Shown: positions 25,892-36,467, numbered from the stretch's first letter. The stretch is 64,000 nt of DNA from Georgenia soli (GCF_002563695.1 NZ_PDJI01000004.1:310001-374000); one strand, 5' to 3'. Numbers and translations: made by a program. The notes: generated from the letters alone by a model not told the origin.

Positions 25892-28072
25892 GTGAACACA
25901 ACGCCCGCCCCCGCCCTCGAGTGGTCCGAGCTCGACGACCGTGCGGTCGACACCGCGCGCGTGCTCGCCGCCGACGCCGTCCAGAAGGTCGGCAACGGGC
26001 ACCCCGGCACGGCCATGTCGCTCGCCCCCGCGGCGTACCTCCTCTACCAGAAGGTCATGCGGTTCGACCCGGCGGACGACCAGTGGCTCGGTCGTGACCG
26101 CTTCGTGCTCTCCGCGGGCCACTCCTCGCTCACCCAGTACATCCAGCTGTACCTGGCCGGCGTCGACATGGAGCTCGAGGACCTCAAGGCGCTGCGGACC
26201 TGGGGCTCGAAGACCCCGGGCCACCCGGAGTACCGCCACACCAAGGGCGTCGAGATCACCACCGGCCCGCTCGGCCAGGGTCTGGCCTCCGCCGTCGGCA
26301 TGGCGTACGCGACCCGCAAGGAGCGCGGCCTGCTCGACCCCCAGCCCGGCCACGGCGAGAGCCCGTTCGACCACTTCGTCTACGTCATCGCCTCCGACGG
26401 CGACCTCCAGGAGGGCGTGACCTCCGAGGCCTCCTCGCTCGCCGGCACCCAGCAGCTCGGCAACCTCGTCGTCATCTACGACGACAACCGCATCTCGATC
26501 GAGGACGACACCAACATCGCCTTCACCGAGGACGTCCTCGCCCGCTACGAGGCGTACGGCTGGCACACGCAGCGCGTGGACTGGACCCACGGCGACACGG
26601 AGTACCGCGAGGACGTGCACGCGCTCCACGCCGCGATCCAGGCGGCGAAGGCGGAGACGAACCGCCCGTCGATCATCTCGCTGCGCACCATCATCGGCTG
26701 GCCCTCCCCCACCAAGCAGAACACCGGCGCCATCCACGGCTCCGCCCTGGGCGCCGACGAGGTCAGGGCGCTCAAGGACGTCCTCGGGTTCGACCCGGAG
26801 CAGGACTTCGAGGTGGCCCCCGAGGTCATCGAGCACACGCGCGGCAACGCGGCGGCCCGCGCGGCCGCGGCGCACGAGCAGTGGGACGGCGCCTACGAGG
26901 CCTGGCGCACCGCCTCCCCGGAGAGCGCGGCGCTCCTGGACCGGCTGCGTGCCCGCGAGCTCCCGGAGGGCTGGACCGAGGCCCTGCCCGCCTTCGAGGG
27001 CGGCAAGGCGGTCTCCACCCGCAAGGCGTCCGGCGAGGTCCTCTCCTCGCTCGCCGGCACCCTGCCCGAGCTGTGGGGCGGCTCCGCCGACCTCGCCGGC
27101 TCGAACAACACCACGATGAAGGGCGAGCCGTCCTTCCAGCCCGTGGAGCGCTCCACGAAGATGTTCCCGGGCCACGAGTACGGCCGGACCCTGCACTTCG
27201 GCATCCGTGAGCACGCCATGGCCGCGATCCTCAACGGCATCACCCTGCACGGGCTCACCCGCCCCTACGGCGGCACGTTCCTCACCTTCTCCGACTACAT
27301 GCGCCCGGCCGTGCGCCTCGCCGCGCTCATGGGTGCGCCGTCGACGTTCGTCTGGACGCACGACTCGATCGGTCTCGGCGAGGACGGCCCGACCCACCAG
27401 CCGATCGAGCATCTCAGCGCGCTGCGCGCCATCCCCGGGCTGGACGTCGTGCGTCCCGCGGACGCCGCGGAGACCGCCTACGCCTGGCGCGGCATCCTCG
27501 AGCGCACCGACCGCCCCGCCGGGATCGTCCTGACCCGTCAGGACGTCCCGAACCCCGAGCGCGGGGACGGCGCGGCCGACGGCGAGACCCTGGCGTCCGC
27601 CGAGGGCACCCTGCGCGGCGCGTACATCCTGGCGGAGGCCGACGGCGGCGAGCCGGACGTCATCCTCCTCGCCACCGGGTCCGAGGTGCAGCTGGCGCTG
27701 GCCGCCCGCGAGCAGCTGGCCGGCGAGGGCGTCGCGGCGCGCGTCGTCTCGGTGCCCAGCCAGGAGTGGTTCGCCGAGCAGGACCAGGCCTACCGTGAGC
27801 AGGTGCTCCCCTCCTCGGTGCGGGCCCGGGTCTCCGTCGAGGCCGGGATCGCGATGAGCTGGCACCACCTCATCGGCGACGCCGGTCGTGCCGTCTCGAT
27901 CGAGCACTACGGCGCCTCGGCCGACTACAAGGTCATCTACGAGAAGTTCGGCATCACCGCCGAGGCCGTCGCCGCCGCCGCGAAGGAGTCCATCGCCGCC
28001 GCCCGTGGCGACGCCGCGCCGCAGGGCGAGCAGGTCCCGACCCAGGCGGGCACCGGCGACCTGCCGAAGTGA
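25892..28072 (+). CDS. tkt: Transketolase
   Basis: A 726-residue transketolase of the non-oxidative pentose-phosphate pathway. Thiamine-diphosphate features are [20 protein letters not shown], the [15 protein letters not shown]...DDN motif, and [14 protein letters not shown] in the pyrimidine domain; [15 protein letters not shown] is the conserved catalytic stretch. GTG at 25892 is preceded by GAGGA; an upstream ATG at 25814 would add 26 unlikely residues. It is the first gene of tkt-tal-pgi-zwf-opcA. Confidence 0.96.
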   Translation: MNTTPAPALEWSELDDRAVDTARVLAADAVQKVGNGHPGTAMSLAPAAYLLYQKVMRFDPADDQWLGRDRFVLSAGHSSLTQYIQLYLAGVDMELEDLKALRTWGSKTPGHPEYRHTKGVEITTGPLGQGLASAVGMAYATRKERGLLDPQPGHGESPFDHFVYVIASDGDLQEGVTSEASSLAGTQQLGNLVVIYDDNRISIEDDTNIAFTEDVLARYEAYGWHTQRVDWTHGDTEYREDVHALHAAIQAAKAETNRPSIISLRTIIGWPSPTKQNTGAIHGSALGADEVRALKDVLGFDPEQDFEVAPEVIEHTRGNAAARAAAAHEQWDGAYEAWRTASPESAALLDRLRARELPEGWTEALPAFEGGKAVSTRKASGEVLSSLAGTLPELWGGSADLAGSNNTTMKGEPSFQPVERSTKMFPGHEYGRTLHFGIREHAMAAILNGITLHGLTRPYGGTFLTFSDYMRPAVRLAALMGAPSTFVWTHDSIGLGEDGPTHQPIEHLSALRAIPGLDVVRPADAAETAYAWRGILERTDRPAGIVLTRQDVPNPERGDGAADGETLASAEGTLRGAYILAEADGGEPDVILLATGSEVQLALAAREQLAGEGVAARVVSVPSQEWFAEQDQAYREQVLPSSVRARVSVEAGIAMSWHHLIGDAGRAVSIEHYGASADYKVIYEKFGITAEAVAAAAKESIAAARGDAAPQGEQVPTQAGTGDLPK

Positions 28073-28116
28073 TCGACGGTCACGTCCACCACAACTTTCG
28101 CGAACAAGGAGCAGCA

Positions 28117-29256
28117 ATGAGTGACAGCAGCACCGACCGGCTGGGCAGGCTCAGCGAGCTCGGCGTCTCCGTCTGGCTGGACGACCTCTCCCGTGAGCGT
28201 CTGACCGGCGGGGGCCTGAAGGCCCTGGTCGACGAGAAGCACGTGGTGGGCGTGACCACCAACCCGACGATCTTCGCCGGCGCCCTGTCCAAGGGGGACT
28301 CCTACGACGAGCAGATGAGCACGCTCGCCGGGCAGGGCGTCAGCGTGGACGAGGCGGTCCTCGCCGTCACCACGGACGACGTCCGCCACGCCTGCGACCT
28401 GCTGAAGGACGTCTACGACGCCACCGGCGGCCAGGACGGCCGGGTGTCCATCGAGGTCGACCCGCGTCTGGCGAAGGACACGGAGAGGACCATCGAGCAG
28501 GCCCGCGTGCTGTGGCAGACCGTGGACCGTCCGAACCTCTTCGTGAAGATCCCCGCCACCATGGAGGGTCTGCCGGCCATCACCCAGGCGATCAGCGAGG
28601 GCATCAGCGTGAACGTGACGCTGATCTTCTCGCTCGACCGCTACCGCGCGGTGGCCGCCGCGTACCTCGACGGCCTCGAGCGCGCGCACGCCGCCGGTCT
28701 CGACCTGGGCGGGATCCGCTCGGTGGCGTCGTTCTTCGTCTCCCGCGTCGACACGGAGTTCGACAAGCGCCTCGACGCCGTCGGCACCGACGAGGCGAGG
28801 GCGCTGCGCGGCAAGGCAGGCATCGCGAACGCGCGGCTCGCCTTCGAGGCGTACGAGGAGATCTTCTCCACGCCGCGCTGGGAGGAGCTGGCCGCGGCGG
28901 GCGCCCACCCGCAGCGTCCGCTGTGGGCCTCCACCGGTGTCAAGGACCCGGCGTACCCGGACACCATGTACGTGGACGAGCTCGTGGTCGACGGCGTGGT
29001 CAACACCATGCCCGAGAAGACGATGCAGGCGGTGGCCGACCACTCCGAGCTCCGGGGCGACACGATCCACGGCACCTACGCCGAGTCGCGGCAGCTGCTC
29101 GACGAGCTCGAGCGCGTCGGTGTCTCCTACACCGACGTCGTCCAGGTGCTCGAGGAGGAGGGCGTGGAGAAGTTCGAGAAGAGCTGGTCCGAGCTGCTCG
29201 AGACCGTCGAGGCCGCCCTCCAGGGCCGCACCGTCACGCAGGAGGCCGCCAAGTGA
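28117..29256 (+). CDS. tal: Transaldolase
   Basis: A 379-residue actinobacterial-type transaldolase. The Schiff-base Lys is in [16 protein letters not shown], and [12 protein letters not shown], the [14 protein letters not shown] region and [23 protein letters not shown] are family signatures. ATG at 28117 has AAGGAG upstream. It is 44 nt after tkt and overlaps pgi by four bases (GTGA). Confidence 0.96.
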   Translation: MSDSSTDRLGRLSELGVSVWLDDLSRERLTGGGLKALVDEKHVVGVTTNPTIFAGALSKGDSYDEQMSTLAGQGVSVDEAVLAVTTDDVRHACDLLKDVYDATGGQDGRVSIEVDPRLAKDTERTIEQARVLWQTVDRPNLFVKIPATMEGLPAITQAISEGISVNVTLIFSLDRYRAVAAAYLDGLERAHAAGLDLGGIRSVASFFVSRVDTEFDKRLDAVGTDEARALRGKAGIANARLAFEAYEEIFSTPRWEELAAAGAHPQRPLWASTGVKDPAYPDTMYVDELVVDGVVNTMPEKTMQAVADHSELRGDTIHGTYAESRQLLDELERVGVSYTDVVQVLEEEGVEKFEKSWSELLETVEAALQGRTVTQEAAK

Positions 29257-30932
29257 GCGCATCCGCAGCGACGATCGCGTGGGCCGGCCCCGAGGAGGGT
29301 GCCGTCATCGAGGTGAGCGCGACCGGTGACGCCGCCCGCGCCGTCTCCGCCCACCTGCCCACGCTCGTCGAGGACAAGGTCGCCAGCCGGCTCAGCGGCC
29401 AGGACCCCACCTTGTGGGGTGAGGCCGCCGAGTCGGAGGCCTCCGTCCGCCTGGGCTGGACCAAGCTGCACGAGACCTCCCGGCCGCTGCTCGAGCCGCT
29501 GGCGAAGCTCCGCGAGGAGCTCCTCGCGGAGGGCGTCGACCGCGTCGTCCTGTGCGGCATGGGCGGGTCCTCCCTCGCCCCCGAGGTCATCGCCGGCACG
29601 TCCGGCGAGCAGCTGGTCGTGCTCGACTCCACGCACCCCGACCAGGTCCACCGGGCGCTGGAGGGGGACCTGAGGGCGACTGTCGTCGTCGTCTCCTCGA
29701 AGTCGGGCTCGACGGTGGAGACCGACTCCCAGCGCCGCACCTTCGAGGCTGCCTTCACGGCCGCCGGCATCGACGCCGCCAGCCGGATCGTCGTCGTCAC
29801 CGACCCCGGCTCCCCGCTGCAGCAGGCGGCGGAGGAGGCCGGCTACCGGGCCGTGTTCGAGGCGGACCCCAGCGTGGGCGGGCGTTTCTCCGCGCTGACC
29901 GCCTTCGGTCTCGTGCCGGCGGCGCTGGCCGGGGTCGACGTCGAGGAGCTCCTGGACGAGGCGGCCGCCGTCGCGGACTTCTTCGCCGAGGACTCCGAGG
30001 CGAACCCCGCCCTCGTGCTGGGCGCCGCCCTCGCGGGCACCGAGCCGCTGCGCGACAAGATCGTGATCCGTGACGCCGGTTCGGGGCTGTTCCACTTCGG
30101 CGACTGGGCCGAGCAGCTGGTCGCGGAGTCGACGGGCAAGGAGGGCACCGGGCTGCTGCCCGTCGTCGTCGGGGCGAAGGCCCCCGAGCTCGCCGACATC
30201 GCGCACGACGTGCTGCCCGTCCTGCTCACCCCGCTCACCGACGAGACGGACCGCGACGAGGACGCCGAGGACTCGCGCACGGAGGTCACCGTCTCCGGCA
30301 CCCTCGGCGGCACCATGCTGCTGTGGGAGCACGCCGTGGCGGTGGCCGGCCGGCTGCTGGGCATCAACCCGTTCGACCAGCCCAACGTCGAGTCCGCCAA
30401 GGCGGCCGCCCGCGGTGTGCTCGAGTCCACGCCGGCGCCCCAGCCGGCCGCGTTCGAGGACTCCGGTGTCGAGGTGCGGGCGTCGTCGGGCCTGCTCGAC
30501 GGCGCGTCCTCCGTGGACGAGGCCGTCGAGAAGCTCCTCGCCCAGGTCGGCGAGGACGGCTACCTCGCGGTCATGGCGTACCTGGACCGGGAGGGCCGCG
30601 CCGCCGGCATCCTCGACGACGTACGGGACGGGCTCGCCGGGCGGACCGGCCGGCCGGTCACCTTCGGGTGGGGGCCCCGCTTCCTCCACTCCACCGGCCA
30701 GTACCACAAGGGCGGTCCCGCCAACGGCGTCTTCCTGCAGATCACGGGCACGCCGACCGCGTCCGTGCAGATCCCCGGGCGTGACTTCGACTTCGCCACG
30801 CTCATCTCGGCCCAGGCGGCCGGCGACGCGCGGGTGCTGGCCGAGGCCGGGCGTCCGGTGCTGCGCCTGCACGTGGTCAACCGGGACGCGCTCGCGTGGC
30901 TCGCCGGCGTCCTCACGGGACCCGCACGGTGA
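29253..30932 (+). CDS. pgi: Glucose-6-phosphate isomerase
   Basis: A 559-residue SIS-domain phosphoglucose isomerase of the form found between tal and zwf in actinobacteria. The sugar-phosphate site is [14 protein letters not shown] and [29 protein letters not shown] near the C-terminus carries catalytic residues. GTG at 29253 overlaps the tal stop and has AGGAGG at 29240-29245. The operon position connects glycolysis with the oxidative pentose-phosphate branch. Confidence 0.93.
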   Translation: MSASAATIAWAGPEEGAVIEVSATGDAARAVSAHLPTLVEDKVASRLSGQDPTLWGEAAESEASVRLGWTKLHETSRPLLEPLAKLREELLAEGVDRVVLCGMGGSSLAPEVIAGTSGEQLVVLDSTHPDQVHRALEGDLRATVVVVSSKSGSTVETDSQRRTFEAAFTAAGIDAASRIVVVTDPGSPLQQAAEEAGYRAVFEADPSVGGRFSALTAFGLVPAALAGVDVEELLDEAAAVADFFAEDSEANPALVLGAALAGTEPLRDKIVIRDAGSGLFHFGDWAEQLVAESTGKEGTGLLPVVVGAKAPELADIAHDVLPVLLTPLTDETDRDEDAEDSRTEVTVSGTLGGTMLLWEHAVAVAGRLLGINPFDQPNVESAKAAARGVLESTPAPQPAAFEDSGVEVRASSGLLDGASSVDEAVEKLLAQVGEDGYLAVMAYLDREGRAAGILDDVRDGLAGRTGRPVTFGWGPRFLHSTGQYHKGGPANGVFLQITGTPTASVQIPGRDFDFATLISAQAAGDARVLAEAGRPVLRLHVVNRDALAWLAGVLTGPAR

Positions 30933-32446
30933 GCAACCCGCTCCGCGACCCGCTCGACCGGCGCCTCCCACGCATCGCCGGTCCGTCGAGCCTGGTCATC
31001 TTCGGGGTGACCGGGGACCTGGCGAAGAAGAAGCTCATGCCCGCGGTGTACGACCTCGCCAACCGCGGCCTGCTGCCGCCGTCGTTCGCGCTGACGGGCT
31101 TCGGCCGGCGCTCCTGGAGCGACGAGGACTTCGCAGAGGTCGTGCACGACGCGGTGCGTGACAACGCCCGCACGCCCTTCGACGAGCGGACCTGGAGCCA
31201 GCTGGTGACCGGCTTCCGGTTCGTCCAGGGCGAGTTCGACGACGACGCCGCCTTCGACCAGCTGGCCCGGACGGTGACCAAGCTGGACGCCGAGCGGGGC
31301 ACCGGCGGCAACCACGCGTTCTACCTGTCGGTGCCGCCCAACGCGTTCCCGCTGGTGCTGCGCCAGCTCGCCAGGTCCGGGCTGTCCGGGTCGGAGCCGG
31401 GGAGCTGGCGGCGCGTCGTCATCGAGAAGCCGTTCGGGCACGACCTGACCTCGGCACGTGAGCTGGACGCCGTCGTCTCGGAGGTGTTCCCGCCGGACTC
31501 GGTGTTCCGCATCGACCACTACCTCGGCAAGGAGACGGTCCAGAACATCCTGGCGCTGCGTTTCGCCAACCAGCTGTTCGAGCCGATCTGGAACGCCAAC
31601 TACGTCGACCACGTGCAGATCACGATGGCCGAGTCCATCGGCATCGGCTCGCGCGCCGGGTACTACGACGGCATCGGCGCGGCGCGGGACGTGATCCAGA
31701 ACCACCTGCTGCAGCTGCTCGCCCTCACCACGATGGAGGAGCCGGTCTCCTTCGAGGCCGACGCTCTGCGGGCCGAGAAGGAGAAGGTACTCTCGGCCGT
31801 CAAGGTCCCCGAGGACCTCGACGCCCACACGGCCCGCGGGCAGTACGCCGGTGGCTGGCAGGGCGGCCAGGAGGTCCGCGGCTACCTCGAGGAGGACGGG
31901 ATCCCGCCGACCTCCGAGACCGAGTCCTACGCCGCGGTGCGCCTGGACATCGACACCCGACGCTGGGCGGGGGTGCCGTTCTACCTGCGTGCCGGCAAGC
32001 GCCTGGGGCGGCGGGTCACGGAGATCGCCGTCGTCTTCAAGCGGGCGCCGCACCTGCCGTTCGACCTGACGTCCACGCAGGAGCTGGGGGCGAACGCGCT
32101 CGTCATCCGGGTCCAGCCGGACGAGGGCGTGACCATCCGCTTCGGCGCCAAGGTGCCGGGGACCGCGATGGAGGTTCGCGACGTCACGATGGACTTCGGA
32201 TACGGCCACGCCTTCACGCAGGACTCCCCCGAGGCGTACGAACGCCTCATCCTGGACGTCCTCCTCGGCGACCCGCCGCTGTTCCCGCGCCAGAAGGAGG
32301 TCGAGCTGTCCTGGCAGATCCTCGACCCGATCCTCGAGCACTGGGCACGGCGGGGCCAGCCGGAGCAGTACGCGCCCGGTTCGTGGGGTCCCGCCTCGGC
32401 GGACGCCATGCTGGCGCGCGACGGCCGCACCTGGCGCCGGCCGTGA
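30929..32446 (+). CDS. zwf: Glucose-6-phosphate 1-dehydrogenase
   Basis: A 505-residue G6PDH. It shows the nucleotide-binding VIFGVTGDLAKKKLMPAVYD, the catalytic RIDHYLGKETVQN and EKPFGHD motifs. It oxidises glucose 6-phosphate to 6-phosphogluconolactone with NADP+. GTG at 30929 overlaps the pgi stop by four bases. The neighbour opcA encodes its activator protein; a 115-nt repetitive linker separates the two. Confidence 0.96.
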   Translation: MSNPLRDPLDRRLPRIAGPSSLVIFGVTGDLAKKKLMPAVYDLANRGLLPPSFALTGFGRRSWSDEDFAEVVHDAVRDNARTPFDERTWSQLVTGFRFVQGEFDDDAAFDQLARTVTKLDAERGTGGNHAFYLSVPPNAFPLVLRQLARSGLSGSEPGSWRRVVIEKPFGHDLTSARELDAVVSEVFPPDSVFRIDHYLGKETVQNILALRFANQLFEPIWNANYVDHVQITMAESIGIGSRAGYYDGIGAARDVIQNHLLQLLALTTMEEPVSFEADALRAEKEKVLSAVKVPEDLDAHTARGQYAGGWQGGQEVRGYLEEDGIPPTSETESYAAVRLDIDTRRWAGVPFYLRAGKRLGRRVTEIAVVFKRAPHLPFDLTSTQELGANALVIRVQPDEGVTIRFGAKVPGTAMEVRDVTMDFGYGHAFTQDSPEAYERLILDVLLGDPPLFPRQKEVELSWQILDPILEHWARRGQPEQYAPGSWGPASADAMLARDGRTWRRP

Positions 32447-32561
32447 CGAGGACGGCAGCCATGATCAGGACGGCAGCCACGACGCGGGCGTCGGTCATGA
32501 CAGAGGCGTCGGTGATGACGACGTCGCTCAGGACGACGTCGGCCACGACAAGGAGCAACGG

Positions 32562-33485
32562 ATGATCGTCACCCTCCGCAGCACGAACTCTGCCGAGGTC
32601 GGTTCACGCCTGGTGTCCCTGCGGGACGAGGGCGGCGCCGTCGCCCTCGGGCGCGTGCTCACGCTCGTGATCCTGCCCGACGACGAGGCCTCGTCCGAAC
32701 GCGCGATCCGCACGGCCAACGGCGCGTCCCACGAGCACCCCATGCGGGTGATCGTCGTGCTCCCCGACGACCCGGAGAAGCCGGCGGGGCTCGACGCCGA
32801 GATCCGCGTGGGTGGGCACGCCGGCGCCTCGGAGGTCGTCGTCCTGCGTCCGCGGGGCGGCGCCGGCACGGCCCCCGACACGCTCGTCATGCCGCTGCTG
32901 CTGCCGGACGCTCCCATCGTCGCGTGGTGGCCGTCCGCGCCGCCGGCGACCCCGTCGGCCGACCCGATCGGTGCGATGGCGCAGCGCCGGATCACCGAGT
33001 CGGTGCGGTGCGAGGCTCCCGTGCGCACGCTGCACTCCCTGGCCGACGGCTATGCGCCGGGTGACACCGACCTCGCCTGGGGCGGGCTGACGCTGTGGCG
33101 GGCGCTCCTGGCGGCGGCGCTCGACGAGCCTCCGGCCGAGCCGGTGCTCGCCGCGCGCGTGGCCGGCGCGCCCGAGCACCCCAGCGTGGACCTGCTCGCC
33201 GCGTGGCTGCGGGTGTCGCTCGACTGCCCGGTGACCGTGGTGGACCAGGGGCACGACGCCATCGAGTCGGTTGTTCTTGAGCAGGCGTCCGGGCCGATCA
33301 GCATCATCCGGCCCGAGGGGTCGACCGTCGCCGTCCTCAGCCGACCGGGCCGGCCCGACCAGCACGTGAACCTGCCGCAGCGCAACACGGAGAACACTCT
33401 CATCGAGGAGCTGCGGCGGCTCGACCCGGACCTCACCTACGGGCGTGTGCTGACCAAGGGTCTGCGAGAGCTCGCACAGGCGTAG
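32562..33485 (+). CDS. opcA: Glucose-6-phosphate dehydrogenase assembly protein OpcA
   Basis: A 307-residue OpcA/Zwf-activator protein. It has the conserved N-terminal RVLTLVILPDDE and HPMRVIVVLPDD, and the MPLLLPDAPIVAWWPSAPP signature. In cyanobacteria and actinobacteria OpcA stabilises active G6PDH. ATG at 32562 has AAGGAG upstream; a short repetitive open frame (32461-32565) ends on it with an ATGA overlap. pgl, which often follows opcA, is absent here. Confidence 0.93.
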   Translation: MIVTLRSTNSAEVGSRLVSLRDEGGAVALGRVLTLVILPDDEASSERAIRTANGASHEHPMRVIVVLPDDPEKPAGLDAEIRVGGHAGASEVVVLRPRGGAGTAPDTLVMPLLLPDAPIVAWWPSAPPATPSADPIGAMAQRRITESVRCEAPVRTLHSLADGYAPGDTDLAWGGLTLWRALLAAALDEPPAEPVLAARVAGAPEHPSVDLLAAWLRVSLDCPVTVVDQGHDAIESVVLEQASGPISIIRPEGSTVAVLSRPGRPDQHVNLPQRNTENTLIEELRRLDPDLTYGRVLTKGLRELAQA

Positions 33486-33640
33486 CGACTCGCAGTCGTC
33501 TCTGCCCGCGTCTTCAAGGAGCCGGCTCGATGCCGCGGCGGCGCGGCTGGCGCGTGCGATCGGCGCTCAGGCGGATCAGGTGCCGTCCTGTCCACAGGTT
33601 CGGCTCCCGTCGGGGGTCGATGTCGGTGGGTCGCCATAGT

Positions 33641-33656
33641 GTGTACTCATGTTCGA
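33641..33656 (+). promoter_or_regulatory. Possible LexA (SOS) box at the HNH gene start
   Basis: GTGTACTCATGTTCGA matches the actinobacterial SOS consensus TCGAAC-N4-GTTCGA at 9 of 12 fixed positions, with the right half exact. It overlaps the ATG at 33649. SOS boxes are known upstream of mycobacterial 13E12-family genes, which supports the call. Confidence 0.4.
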
Positions 33657-35517
33657 GAACGGGTCCGGGTTCGCCGGTGCTGGCGCTGACCGCGGCACCG
33701 ACGTGTCGGTGCTCGAGCGCCGACTCACGACCGCGTTGTACCCGTTCGTCTCCGCACCACGGACCCCGAAGGTCGACCTCGGCGAGGACGGGCCGGTGCT
33801 CCTTCTCGACCCCGGCCTGCTCGCACTGCTGCGCCGCCGCCCGGCGTCCCCGGCTCGTTCCGACGACGGCGGTCCCGAGGACCCTGCCGATGTCGCAGCC
33901 GACGCCCCCACCGGCGATCGCCCCACCACGGCTTCCAGCCGCCTCACCGCAGCCGACGACGAGGATGCCGCCCCGCTTCCCGACCGCCCCACCGCAGACG
34001 ACGACGATCCCGCCGCGGGTCCGGACCGTCCCGTCTCCGTCGGGGAAGGTCTGCCCGACGTCGGACCTGACGCCGGGGACGGGGACGGGGCCTCGTCGGC
34101 CTCGGTGCCGGCGTGGGCGGCGGTGCCGGTCGGCGCGGTCCCGGCCGCGGCCGACATCCCCGGGGACGACCCCGCCGCACGGGCCCGGCGGGCGGACGCG
34201 GTCGCCGCGGCGGCCCTGGAGGCCCTGCCGGGCGGGCCCGGGCTGGCCACCGCTCTCGCCGCCCTCTCCCCCGCCGACGTCGGCGACGCGACCCTGATCG
34301 AGGGCATCGCCGCCTACGAGCGCCTGGCCTCCTGGGCCACGGCCCAGCAGGCCGTCCTGGTCCGCGAGCTGACCGACCGGCACGGCACCACCGGCACCGC
34401 CGCCAAGACCGCCGCCGCCGAGATCGGCGCCCGCCTCGGCTCCACCGGCACCGTCGGCGCCATGAAGGTTGACCTCGCCGCCGCCCTGGACTCCTTCCCC
34501 GAGGTCGCCGACGCGCTGACCACCGGGCGGATCGACTCCCGCAAGGCGACCGTGCTGACCACGAGGGAGCCGGGCCTGACCACGGGTCAGCAGCGCCGGG
34601 TCGTCACCGGGCTGCTCAAGGACGCCGACCGGCTCTCCGGGCCGAAGCTGCGCAACCGGCTCCGCGCCGCCGCCCTGTCCATCAACCCCGACGCCGGGGT
34701 GGAGCGGCGCCAGCGCGAGCACGCCGCCCGCAAGGTCACCATCACCCCCGCCCCGGACGCGATGGCCTGGATCACCGCCTACGTCCGCGCCGACCACGCC
34801 CACACCGTCAAGACCGCCCTGCGCGCGCTGGCCGATGCCGCCGTGGACGGCGACGACACCGACCCACGGTCCCGGGACCAGGTCCAGGCGGACGCGTTCG
34901 TCGACCTCTTCGCCTCGGTCCTGGACCGCGGCGTCGACCTGGCCGGGCACCCGTTGCCCTCGGGGCGCCTCGCCCGGGCCGGGGCGCAGATCACCGTCGG
35001 CGCCGGGACCCTGCTCGGCCTGGACCACCAGGCCGGGTACCTGGCGGGGTACGGACCGATCCCGGCCGAGCTCGCCCGCGAGCTCGCGCAGGACGCGACG
35101 TGGCGGGCACTGCTGACCGACGAGCACGGCCACTTCAAGGACCTCTCCACCAAGGCCTACCGGCCCGGCGCCGACCTGACCCGCACCGTGAAGGCCCGCG
35201 ACATCACCTGCACCTTCCCCGGCTGCACAAGACCGTCGGTGGTGTGCGACCTGGACCACCGCATCGCCTACGACCCCGCGATCGCGCACCTGGTGGCGCA
35301 GACCAGCGTCTGCAACCTCCACCCGCTGTGCCGCCACCACCACAACCTCAAGACCACCAAACGCTGGCACGTGCGCCGCGAGCCGGACGGCACCGTCATC
35401 TGGACCGTCGCCCGCACCGGCCACCAGTACCGCCACATCCCCGACCCGCCAGCCGGCGCACCGGCCGCCGCGAACCGCTGGGCCGACCTCTTCGCCAACA
35501 CCGACCCACCCTTCTAA
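33649..35517 (+). CDS. DUF222 / HNH endonuclease-domain protein (13E12 repeat family)
   Basis: A 622-residue protein of the abundant actinobacterial 13E12 family. Residues ~50-165 are a low-complexity Asp/Pro/Ala linker; DUF222 follows (IEGIAAYERLASWATAQQAV and the downstream helical core), then an HNH domain with CTFPGCTRP, CDLDHRIAYDP and NLHPLCRHHHNLKTTKRW. The family is repeated within genomes; a nuclease role is inferred from the HNH residues and is not proven. It stands alone between opcA and rbpA, in the place where pgl often occurs. ATG at 33649 lies inside a LexA-like box. Confidence 0.88.
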   Translation: MFENGSGFAGAGADRGTDVSVLERRLTTALYPFVSAPRTPKVDLGEDGPVLLLDPGLLALLRRRPASPARSDDGGPEDPADVAADAPTGDRPTTASSRLTAADDEDAAPLPDRPTADDDDPAAGPDRPVSVGEGLPDVGPDAGDGDGASSASVPAWAAVPVGAVPAAADIPGDDPAARARRADAVAAAALEALPGGPGLATALAALSPADVGDATLIEGIAAYERLASWATAQQAVLVRELTDRHGTTGTAAKTAAAEIGARLGSTGTVGAMKVDLAAALDSFPEVADALTTGRIDSRKATVLTTREPGLTTGQQRRVVTGLLKDADRLSGPKLRNRLRAAALSINPDAGVERRQREHAARKVTITPAPDAMAWITAYVRADHAHTVKTALRALADAAVDGDDTDPRSRDQVQADAFVDLFASVLDRGVDLAGHPLPSGRLARAGAQITVGAGTLLGLDHQAGYLAGYGPIPAELARELAQDATWRALLTDEHGHFKDLSTKAYRPGADLTRTVKARDITCTFPGCTRPSVVCDLDHRIAYDPAIAHLVAQTSVCNLHPLCRHHHNLKTTKRWHVRREPDGTVIWTVARTGHQYRHIPDPPAGAPAAANRWADLFANTDPPF

Positions 35518-35863
35518 CACCGCCGCAGTCCCGCGGTGCCTCACGCACTCGGCGATTCCAGAGCGGCCTCACCGATCCCTCGCGGCACGCCAACGAAGCA
35601 GGGCACCGCACCATGGCAGCACCGCCCGCCGTCCACCACCGAGGCCAGGAGCCGACGCGCACCCGCGCGCCGGCTCCTGCGCATGCCCGGCTATCGCTCT
35701 GTGTCGAGCCGGCAGTGGATGGTCTCGCCGCTCACCACGACACCCGCGTTCGCGGCTCTCCTGCGCGCGAGCAGCGTCGCGACGAGCGCCCTCTGATCAG
35801 GGGCAAACGACAGCGCACCTCTGACCACGGGTCAGAGGTGCGCGGGGAGCGTCGAGATGTGAC
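35518..35863. other. Intergenic region between the HNH gene and rbpA
   Basis: These 346 nt separate two convergent genes. They contain a 9-bp hairpin (CAGGAGCCG 35646-35654 with CGGCTCCTG 35671-35679) and the strong hairpin at 35813-35843 listed separately. Open frames here lack ribosome-binding sites and family features. Confidence 0.5.
35813..35843. terminator. Perfect 14-bp hairpin, likely rbpA terminator
   Basis: GCGCACCTCTGACC (35813-35826) pairs perfectly with GGTCAGAGGTGCGC (35830-35843) across a 3-nt loop. It lies 20 nt past the rbpA stop and could terminate both convergent genes; on the minus strand it is followed by CTGTCGTTTG. Confidence 0.75.
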
Positions 35864-36211
35864 TCAGCCGCCGCGACGCTCGCGCAGCGACGCGAGGGCC
35901 TCTTCCAGCAGGGCGGCGCCGTCCTCGTCGGACCGCCGCTCCTTCACGTAGGCCAGGTGCGTCTTGTACGGCTCGTTCTTGGGAGGCAGCGGAGGATTCT
36001 CCTTGTCCTGCCCCGCCGGCAGCCCGCAGCGCGGACAGTCCCACTGCTCGGGAATGACGATGTCAGGCTCCTTGGCGAAGCTCGGCCGGACCTCATGCCC
36101 GTTGGAGCACCAGTAGCTCACCCAGACACGCGGGGCCGCTTCGCCTCGCTCGGTCTCCCCCATCGGCCCCGCGCCCACGCGAGACCCACGGATCGCACTT
36201 CCACCAGCCAC
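35864..36211 (-). CDS. rbpA: RNA polymerase-binding protein RbpA
   Basis: RbpA, 115 residues, an actinobacteria-specific transcription factor that binds RNA polymerase and group 1/2 sigma factors and stabilises the open complex. The basic N-terminus AIRGSRVGAGPMGE, zinc-type core with CSNGHE and CPRCGLPAGQD, and the C-terminal sigma-interaction helix YKTHLAYVKERRSDEDG are all present. GTG at 36211 follows GAGGAG at 6 nt. It lies just after secG. Confidence 0.96.
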   Translation of the reverse strand: MAGGSAIRGSRVGAGPMGETERGEAAPRVWVSYWCSNGHEVRPSFAKEPDIVIPEQWDCPRCGLPAGQDKENPPLPPKNEPYKTHLAYVKERRSDEDGAALLEEALASLRERRGG

Positions 36212-36221
36212 GACGATCTCC

Positions 36222-36467
36222 TCAGATCTCGAACTTCTGGATCAGTCCGATCAACATGATCGTGATCCCCCAGACCACCGCGACGCCGACAGTGATCCGG
36301 TTGAGGTTGCGCTCGGCAACCCCCGAGGAACCGACGGAGCTGGAGAGGCCGCCGCCGAACATGTCCGAGAGGCCGCCACCCTTTCCCTTGTGCATGAGGA
36401 TGGTGAGGATCAGGAAGATGCTGGTGAGCACCAGCGCCACCTCAAGAGCGATCCGCAGTACGTCCAA
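36222..36467 (-). CDS. secG: Preprotein translocase subunit SecG
   Basis: SecG, 81 residues with two membrane helices (ALEVALVLTSIFLILTILMH and ITVGVAVVWGITIMLIGLI) joined by the usual Gly/Ser-rich KGKGGGLSDMFGGG loop. It supports SecYEG-mediated export. The start is TTG at 36467, giving (M)DVLRIAL, with GGA 6 nt before it. It follows tpiA at 222 nt, the gap-pgk-tpiA-secG order typical of actinobacteria. Confidence 0.93.
   Translation of the reverse strand: MDVLRIALEVALVLTSIFLILTILMHKGKGGGLSDMFGGGLSSSVGSSGVAERNLNRITVGVAVVWGITIMLIGLIQKFEI

Noticed and set aside
32461..32565. 34-codon frame before opcA as a gene
   Set aside because: It has no Shine-Dalgarno sequence and is made of repeats; kept only as a finding.
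35536..35796. An 86-codon plus-strand frame between the HNH gene and rbpA
   Set aside because: No ribosome-binding site, composition unlike a protein, and it runs into the terminator region.
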